From assembly GCF_030252165.1 (NCBI RefSeq), contig NZ_CP126969.1:2232001-2296000 (forward strand): DNA of 64,000 nucleotides, read 5' to 3'. The notes below the pieces were generated by a model. The model did no database searches. It was given only the letters and a program-made list of their open reading frames with translations, and was not told where the DNA came from. Below, one piece after another: positions 58,026-64,000 of the stretch. A program made the translations under genes and the position numbers. The stretch comes from Corynebacterium breve. GTDB lineage: Bacteria; Actinomycetota; Actinomycetes; Mycobacteriales; Mycobacteriaceae. Every line of letters begins with the position of its first letter. Position 1 is the first letter of the stretch.

Positions 58026-59138
58026 TTAGTCGAAGACTGGCGACTCAGCCCGCGAGCCGACTTGAGTTTTCTTGCCTTCAAATACATCTTCAGAGTTAAG
58101 ACTTTGGTCCAAAGAATGGATTTCCTCGAACTGTTCGCGATCATCGTGATACAAATTCTCTGCCTCCACACTGATCCCGATAGTTTTCTGCTTCGCTGCA
58201 AGCCAGGAAACCAAGAATGGGGTAACAAATGCGGTTACAACAACAGCAGCGGCAATCTGGGCCGTTGCCTCATTCTGGATCGCTAAGTAGGTTGAGTCGA
58301 TCGAAGCGATCGCTGCCGGTGTCGCAATAGCGTTTCCTGCGACGGCAGATTCAGCAGCTCCCGATATGACATTGCGAGTAGGTCGTGGATGTCGCCGAAC
58401 ACGATGCCACACATAGACGAGAAGTACGCATACGCCACCAGAAACTGCGACTGTCACCAGTCCGAGCAAAATGCCGATGGCACCAGATGTCACCAGAACG
58501 CGGAAATCGATCCCAGCACCCAACGCGAACGCGACAAACGGGATAATCAATTTCTCACCTGGTGCTAGGAACTCTCGCGTCAAGCTCGATGTATTTCCTA
58601 GAATGAATCCCAAGATCATTGGGAACACCGCAGCAAACAACGCTGTCAGCGGAAACTCAGCCAGACCAGCTGCACCTAGCGCCACCATCGTTAGAAATGG
58701 CCCGTCATTCACTGACAGGACAGAAATCGCTCCTTTATCCGTCTTGGAACCGTACTGCGAAGTTAGAGCGACATAGAGTGACCCATTGGAGTTGGACATC
58801 GCCGCAATGATCGCCAGGGGCAACAGCCCCCATAAAGTTCCATTCGGCATTACGAAAGCAACAAACAATCCGAGGGCAACTGCGATTGCAAACTTAGAAA
58901 CAGTTAAAATTACCCCTTTTTCAAGCGACGGTAGCGCAGACTTGATGCTTATTTGTGAACCAACCGAAACAAAGAACAATGCGATCAGTACGGCAGCGCC
59001 CTCCTTAAACAGTGCAGTCGTGAAACTTCCAATTTCAAGAGCCTGAGGGTAAAAGGTATTGACAAGGGCGCCCGCGAAAAGCGGAAGCACCATCAGCGCT
59101 CCGGGAATCTTTCCTAGTTGCTTAAGAACTGCGTCCAT
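58026..59138 (-). CDS. 2-keto-3-deoxygluconate permease family transporter
   Basis: 370 residues, about ten helices. It matches the KdgT family: KQLGKIPGALMVLPLFAGALVNTFYP, MSNSNGSLYVALTSQYG, NDGPFLTM and AGNAIATPAAIASID. The polar C-terminal tail of 50 residues is longer than in enterobacterial KdgT. It imports a keto-deoxy sugar acid or a related acid by proton symport. I chose the ATG at 59138, six bases after GGAG. No kdg catabolic genes lie in the window. Confidence 0.82.
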   Translation of the reverse strand: MDAVLKQLGKIPGALMVLPLFAGALVNTFYPQALEIGSFTTALFKEGAAVLIALFFVSVGSQISIKSALPSLEKGVILTVSKFAIAVALGLFVAFVMPNGTLWGLLPLAIIAAMSNSNGSLYVALTSQYGSKTDKGAISVLSVNDGPFLTMVALGAAGLAEFPLTALFAAVFPMILGFILGNTSSLTREFLAPGEKLIIPFVAFALGAGIDFRVLVTSGAIGILLGLVTVAVSGGVCVLLVYVWHRVRRHPRPTRNVISGAAESAVAGNAIATPAAIASIDSTYLAIQNEATAQIAAAVVVTAFVTPFLVSWLAAKQKTIGISVEAENLYHDDREQFEEIHSLDQSLNSEDVFEGKKTQVGSRAESPVFD

Positions 59139-59258
59139 CTCTAACTCCAACTCCTATGACACGCCACACGGTATTTTCATTTTGTGACTTACGTCTATTT
59201 CTTGATGTGTGATGCTACGTACAGCTGAACTCAAAGAGAAATACCTATTCATGCGACC

Positions 59259-59277
59259 CGATACCGGATAGGTATCG
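59259..59277 (-). promoter_or_regulatory. LysR-type box upstream of kdgT-like gene
   Basis: Perfect palindrome CGATACC-GGATA-GGTATCG, with the T-N11-A geometry of LysR-type regulators, 121 bases upstream of the transporter start. A second ATACCTAT at 59241 repeats the half-site. Confidence 0.65.
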
Positions 59278-59541
59278 ATCATGGTTACGACTCTTTTTGC
59301 GAACAATCTGGCAAGCACGTCGGTTGTAAAGTGTCAAGGAATTTCCCTTTTGCCCATAACGGATTCACCATTTCGGCAGTGCTTTTATTGGTACCATTCC
59401 ACCGCGTCAGCCCTACTAAGGTTCAATAACCAGGCTGCCGACATGGAGCGCGCCGAATGATACTCTCTTCGCTTGCATGCAGATGTCCGGCGGTCGACCC
59501 CACCTGAACTAAGCTTGGGAATGTCAGGTACCTTAGCTGGC

Positions 59542-59581
59542 TTCTACAAAAGCGTCTGGTTTTCCAGACGGTTTTGCGTAA
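59542..59581. repeat. 40-bp palindromic repeat, copy 3
   Basis: Arms TTCTACAAAAGCGTCTGG and CCAGACGGTTTTGC (then GTAA), loop TTTT. It sits just past the stop of the panC remnant on the minus strand, where it would have been a terminator. Confidence 0.8.
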
Positions 59582-59587
59582 GCAAGT

Positions 59588-59728
59588 CTAAGCAAGGATC
59601 ATATTGTCGATCAGACGAACACCTTCAACCTCCGCCGCGACCAACGCCAACGCCGGCTCTTCGAGGGAAACGACGAGGGTATCGTCGTCAAGCTCAGCGA
59701 GAGAAGTCGGGGTGACCACCGTGATTCC
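59588..59728 (-). pseudogene. panC C-terminal remnant
   Basis: The last 47 codons of a gene ending EPALALVAAEVEGVRLIDNMILA. The tail (A)RLIDNxxxxA is that of pantothenate synthetase (PanC). No upstream part exists; it is fused to a cupin-gene remnant at 59730 in a different frame. Non-functional. Confidence 0.6.
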
Positions 59729-59729
59729 C

Positions 59730-59798
59730 GGCGCGGCGGTGTGCGCTGCTGATGGCTTGAGCTAGGAGATCGCAGGCTTTCGTATCCAGGTTGTCCAT
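59730..59798 (-). pseudogene. Cupin-gene N-terminal remnant
   Basis: 23 codons, MDNLDTKACDLLAQAISSAHRRA, nearly repeat the start of the intact cupin at 55531 (MDNLDTKARDLLAKAINSAHGRA). After that the homology stops abruptly and panC-like sequence begins. It is a partial duplication flanking the MFS-LysR-KdgT segment. Confidence 0.7.
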
Positions 59799-59918
59799 GG
59801 CCCTTCTTGCGCGCAAATTACCACAAATGTGATACACCTCATATGGGCAAATATTGTGGACACCTGAGCTAAACTAATGAAACGTATTTCAGAAATCCCA
59901 GCGGATCGGAGTTCTTTT

Positions 59919-61172
59919 GTGACCAGCGCTGCAGCACCACTTTCCCAGCTATCCGTGGAGCTCTACGATTCTCTCGCTTCTACAACGCCCAGTAGATTCC
60001 CCGACGTTGACGAAGCATTCAGTGATTGGCATCGCACGGGCAACCCGCACTCGTTGGCCACGGCAGCTCAGCTCTTGGCGGGATATGGCGTCGCAGAACG
60101 CTCCTTTTCATCTCTCAGTTGCGGGATAATGCTAGGTTCGATGTCATCCCTGGCAACGAGTACTGACCCTTGCTACGAAGTGTTCGCTGACAGGGCAATT
60201 TACATTGCGCGACGTGGGGCACCTGCAATGTCGGAGAGCCTCAGCCGCATCGCTTTCCAGCTGCAAGAAACTGCACAGTCCATCAATCCGCGGATCGCCC
60301 GCGTCGATCACACTGTTGCATTGCATTTGGCCACTCACTACGGGAATGAGTTTCTGCCAGAAGGTACTTGGGAGCAGATGTACAGGGCAGTTTCAGCGCT
60401 CCATGAGAACAATCGACATGAAGACGTCATTGACTTTTTCGACGCGCTCAGCACGAATCTCAACATTAGTATGCGCAGTTCCGAATACCCTGTGTACATC
60501 CGACTTTTGTTTACTCTGCGGGACAGCCGTTATGCACTTGACAATGCTAAAGGCGCACAATCAATCAGCTCCAGCGCCGTGATGTGGGCAATGTTTGACG
60601 AAGACGGTGAGTTCACTGATATCACACAGCTTTACGACGACGACCTGATCCAGGAACTCCTCTTTGAGTTCGTGCGCACTCTCCACTTGATCGAAGTTGA
60701 CGAGGCAGAGGAGCTAAAAGCTCTTCAACTGGCGCTATCGAGGCTCGCAGACCCTGTCTCACTTTCAATTGCTGCTCATCGCATGGGCAAAATCTTTTTC
60801 AATCAGGAAGATTTTTCCAAATCGTTCACTCACGCGCAACAGTCATTGAAGTTTGCTGAGGAGGCGAAAGACTATTGGGAAATCGAGAAGGCGATCCGTT
60901 TGCTTTCGGATTTGTTTGAAGTGGCCGGGGACCCTTCCCGCCAGGCGGGAATCCTCATCGAGGGCTTACATAAGATGCCGCTCACCACTGAAAGTGGCTT
61001 TAACGAGCACATGGCTGTATATCGGTTGAAATTCCGCCTCGCAGAGCTGAATGAAGGGGCTGGCCAAATAGCCAACGCAAAGAGTTTATTTCTACAGGCC
61101 GCAGAACACCTTGAAATGGCGCAAGAGGTGGAGTCAGCGCAAGAGTTGCGCGATCGAGCCACTCAGCTTTAG
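59919..61172 (+). CDS. Large helical-repeat protein of unknown function
   Basis: 417 residues from the GTG at 59919 (GGAG seven bases upstream); an ATG at 59877 would add 14 residues but lies one base after the TAAACT hexamer. The sequence is all helical, with TPR-like pairs toward the C terminus (ALSRLADPVSLSIAAHRMGKIFFNQEDFSKSFTHAQQSLKFAEEA). There are no catalytic motifs, signal peptide or DNA-binding domain. The dispersed 12-mer occurs once (60629). Confidence 0.6.
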   Translation: MTSAAAPLSQLSVELYDSLASTTPSRFPDVDEAFSDWHRTGNPHSLATAAQLLAGYGVAERSFSSLSCGIMLGSMSSLATSTDPCYEVFADRAIYIARRGAPAMSESLSRIAFQLQETAQSINPRIARVDHTVALHLATHYGNEFLPEGTWEQMYRAVSALHENNRHEDVIDFFDALSTNLNISMRSSEYPVYIRLLFTLRDSRYALDNAKGAQSISSSAVMWAMFDEDGEFTDITQLYDDDLIQELLFEFVRTLHLIEVDEAEELKALQLALSRLADPVSLSIAAHRMGKIFFNQEDFSKSFTHAQQSLKFAEEAKDYWEIEKAIRLLSDLFEVAGDPSRQAGILIEGLHKMPLTTESGFNEHMAVYRLKFRLAELNEGAGQIANAKSLFLQAAEHLEMAQEVESAQELRDRATQL

Positions 61173-61481
61173 TTTCGCCTGGTTAAAAGTTATTCCCCCA
61201 TCGCGGGGCCATAATTGAACATGCTCGATGGTCGCGAATCCGATTCGATATACGTTTCGGGGGTACTTCAAAGCGAAAACGAGGTGAAAAACTCCTGCAT
61301 ACGCGATCGCCAGTACAGTTTCCAGAGAAATGTAAGCGCAACTCTACTAGCCTTATCTTCGTCTTGGCTTCACATGCATAACCGCTATTGACCTCAACAG
61401 GGAGTGGCACCAGAATAGTCCGTTTTCATGTGTCGTCGTGCCGTTAGATTCTTGCGCACACCGCGTCGAGGAAGGACTTGG
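61173..61481. other. Intergenic region before the vWA operon
   Basis: About 309 bases. A short CCCC...GGGG hairpin near 61195-61212 may terminate the upstream gene. No gene is credible. An in-frame extension of the next gene back to 61428 lacks a binding site. Confidence 0.4.
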
Positions 61482-62018
61482 ATGACGAATCCTTTTACCC
61501 CGCCAGAACCCCACCACGATGGCGGGTTTACTCCACCACCGAGCCAACCCGGACCGGTCTCGTCTTCAGGCGCGCCCTTCAGCCTCCCTTCCGACTCGCA
61601 AAGCACTGGGGTACCAGCTTTCGGGGTACCTGACGGTTCGTCGCAAAGCAGCTTTCCGCAACCAGGCTCAACCTCGGCTCTATCGGCTTCCGCTGGCCCG
61701 TGGTTGCCTGCTCTCGGCGCGGCACTGACTGCAGTGGCGGGAATCGTGTTCACGATCATCACGGGCGTTACTTCTACGTCGACTGAGTCGGCTTGGCTTT
61801 GGCTCTCGCTCACTGCGTGGTTCCTGGCGGGTGTCTTGACGTTTATCTTGCTTGGCTTCTACACACTGATCGATACGCGCAGGCAGGCGGAGTCATTCTA
61901 TATCTCCAATACGTTGCAAACATTTGTTGTGCGCGCAGCACTTGGTTTGGGCGTGATTGGCGTGATTGTTTCGGCGATTCAGATCGCTTTCTGGTTTGGC
62001 AAAGCATTCGGTGGTTAG
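61482..62018 (+). CDS. Pro-rich membrane protein upstream of vWA protein
   Basis: 178 residues. Residues 1-65 are Pro/Ser/Gly-rich and disordered; three membrane helices follow (LGAALTAVAGIVFTIITGV, SLTAWFLAGVLTFILLGFYTLI, VRAALGLGVIGVIVSAIQIAFWF). GAGGAAGGA precedes the ATG. The next gene starts 18 bases later, so the two are one operon. Function unknown, perhaps a partner of the vWA protein. Confidence 0.7.
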   Translation: MTNPFTPPEPHHDGGFTPPPSQPGPVSSSGAPFSLPSDSQSTGVPAFGVPDGSSQSSFPQPGSTSALSASAGPWLPALGAALTAVAGIVFTIITGVTSTSTESAWLWLSLTAWFLAGVLTFILLGFYTLIDTRRQAESFYISNTLQTFVVRAALGLGVIGVIVSAIQIAFWFGKAFGG

Positions 62019-62036
62019 CGATCGTGAGGAAAACAA

Positions 62037-64000
62037 TGACTTCTTTCAAGCAGCTTAAGCGCATCGCCACAGCCGCCCTCGCAGCGACTGTCATCGTCGC
62101 TCCTGGCTTTGCTGCTGCACAGCCCGGCGAACGTTCGATGCAGCGCGAGAACGCCCTGGCGCAGTTTGGTTCTTGCGTGGCGAACACCAAGAATGCTGAC
62201 GTAATGGTGGTGCTGGACGAGTCTGGCTCGCTTCGTGGCGGTGGCGGTGGCGAACCTACCGACCCTGAGAATATTCGCGTTGATTCCGCGTTGGACCTAG
62301 TCTCGCAATTGTCGTTGATGGCCACCGACCTTGATGCGGACGTGAATGTGAAACTCGCCGGCTTCGGCGAAGGCTACCGCTCTGATCCAGAGACCTACGG
62401 CGACTGGGTCAACGTGAAGAACAATCCCGGAGACCTCACTGCAGCTCTGGAGGATGCCCGCGATCGCAACAACGATGGCTATACCATGTACGAGGACGCT
62501 TTTTCTGGCGTACTGCGTGATTTCGGCGCGCACTCGGATCCGAACGCCTGCCAGGTCGTCTTGTTCTTCACCGACGGTTTGCTCACTGTTCCCGGCGATG
62601 CGAGCGCCGACGGCACCGCCCGCGAGTCGATTTGTTCTGCCGACAGCCCAATCGCGGACTTGCGTCGCGCAAACATACAGATTTTCACGGTCGGCCTATT
62701 GCCGCGTAACGACGAATCCCCCGAAGAGCTCTTGCGCAGTATCGCGGAGGGCGACGAATGCACTGGTGCTCCGGCCAACGGCGCATTCTTCAATGCTGGT
62801 ACCGATGCCGTCGCGCTCTACGATGCATTCCGCTCCTTGATTCCGGCTCCCGGTACAACCGAAGAGCAACAGTCCGTCAACGATATCTTCTCGTTCGTTC
62901 TCGACAATTCCACCAGCCCGGTACGTCTCTCTGCAGTGCCACTGACCCGGACTGAACCAGGTCAGCTCATTCCGATGATTGCCGGACCCGAGGGAGACAC
63001 TCTTGATTTGACCCAAGGCACGCATCAGCTCAACGGCGCAGAGATCACCGTCGAAGAATCCCCAAGCTTGCCGGGCATGTTCGATGCCACGATGACCTTG
63101 GAATCGGGCCAATCGTGGGCGGGCGAGTGGGAGCTTTCGTACCGTGTTGAAGGCGACATCGACGCCGATTACAAAGCCCGCATGACTATCGCACCGGGCA
63201 TTCAAATGACCGTCGACGAACTCTCCGACACCGCCCCAGCACTATCCAACGACACCACGTTGAACGTAAATTTGCTGCGCAGCGACGGCTCTCCCGCAAA
63301 ACTTGATGGCACCGCCGACCTCAAGGCTACTTTACTTGCCAACGACGGTACCTCCTACGAATTAGGATCCACTTCCATCACGGATGGCTCCGCTACCGTA
63401 TCCCTGGAATCTATCGAAACCGTCACCACAGGCACCCTGCAACTGGAATCGACGATCACTACCGCAGCGGCAGGCTCTGTCCCGGGCACACAACTCAGCC
63501 CGATCTACTACGAATCGCGCCTGACCGTCACCCCGGTGAACATGCCACGCGTCAGCCCACAGATTCAGACGGCGATCGAATCCGAGTCCAGCACGATCAC
63601 ATTGCCAGTATCCGGTCCGGGTTCGGTATGGGTGGAGGACTCCGAAGCCACCGACGCTACCGCGCTCTTGCCTGAAGGTGCCGAGCCGGTGAGCATCACC
63701 AGTTCCCATAGTTCCCAAGACAACGCACTTAGCCTGGGCGAAGGCGAAACCGGCGAGATCACGCTAACGCTGACTGCCCCGAAGCTTGCCGATGGCCCGG
63801 TCTCACTGCCAATCACCGCCCATTTGGTGTCCAGCGAAGACAACGCTCAGGCTGAAGTTCCGGTGACGATTACCGGCTCAATGCGCGCCCCTGTCTCCGG
63901 CTCGGCGTTCTCCTTAGCCTTGGTCATCGCCCTCATTTTGGCGCTGGCTATTCCGCTCGGCCTGCTCTACGGCATTAAGTTCTTCACGGGACGTATTCCG
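62037..64000 (+). CDS. Secreted/membrane vWA-domain protein (partial)
   Basis: At least 654 residues; the frame is open to the window edge. It has a signal peptide (about 1-28, ending AAA-QP). The von Willebrand A domain starts KNADVMVVLDESGSLRGG, with the DxSxS metal site intact and FFTDG later. A beta-rich extracellular part follows, then a transmembrane helix (SAFSLALVIALILALAIPLGLLYG, near 63898-63970). The topology is extracellular vWA and beta domains with a cytoplasmic tail. It may bind wall or host ligands; this is inference. Confidence 0.82.

Larger units (their letters stand above)
59139..59587. other. Gap between kdgT-like gene and remnants
   Basis: About 450 bases. It contains the LysR box and the third 40-bp palindrome (59542). 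The bases 59400-59530 show no recognisable gene; a short open frame at 59473-59715 has no support. It is the right edge of the presumed acquired unit. Confidence 0.5.

Overview
The window looks like a chromosomal segment of a Corynebacterium (moderately high GC, mycolic-acid Actinobacteria). It carries Lsr2, a class E sortase, ino1, the conserved ponA - GT87 - rpsF - ssb - rplI - dnaB block of Actinobacteria, glyoxylate-cycle genes aceB and aceA back to back, and an rrn operon without spacer tRNAs. Many genes have a TAnnnT -10 hexamer 6 to 8 bases before the start codon, the leaderless arrangement common in corynebacteria.

Layout. 0-12.9 kb: end of an MFS transporter, a RecB-like nuclease, lsr2, a two-component system divergent from a frameshifted DUF2020 lipoprotein, sortase plus a 50-aa membrane protein, a second YidC, TetR, TM2 and GlsB membrane proteins, UspA and an RluA-type pseudouridine synthase. 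12.9-19.2 kb: rrn operon on the minus strand (16S, 23S, 5S). 19.2-21.5 kb: GntR - ABC transporter operon with an upstream operator. 21.6-28.7 kb: NYN-domain protein, PspA, thioredoxin, a copper set (HMA-like protein, CopZ, CopA) with two CsoR-type boxes, and an MFS transporter. 28.7-41 kb: a small protein behind a DtxR-like box, dnaB, a tandem pair of ATPases, rplI, ssb, rpsF, envelope genes including ponA, and ino1. 41-50.4 kb: MarR, Usp, TrhO, 3-hydroxyacyl-CoA dehydrogenase, DUF1846, aceB and aceA. 50.5-56.8 kb: RraA, Fpg/Nei glycosylase, NAD(P)HX repair enzyme, flavoprotein, cupin, frameshifted MFS. 57-59.2 kb: a likely acquired LysR - KdgT unit. 59.2-64 kb: gene remnants, a helical-repeat protein and a large vWA-domain surface protein running off the end.

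The most unusual signal is a dispersed 12-mer, TCGTCGNNAAGC. I found 47 copies matching all ten fixed bases, on both strands and in several reading frames, in coding and intergenic DNA. About 0.12 would be expected from equal base frequencies. Several copies form close inverted pairs, one of them a perfect hairpin between convergent genes. The motif is absent from the rrn operon and from the LysR - KdgT unit. This resembles DNA-uptake-type or other genome-wide address sequences. I know of no such description for this genus, and its function is unknown.

A second family is a 40-bp palindrome (arms TTCTGCAAAACCGTCTGG). It occurs three times, twice between or beside genes and once inside the nnr reading frame.

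Broken genes: DUF2020 by a 4-base tandem duplication, an MFS gene by a T-run deletion, and a cupin/panC remnant fusion. The 3-hydroxyacyl-CoA dehydrogenase gene has a stop as the second codon after its best-placed start.
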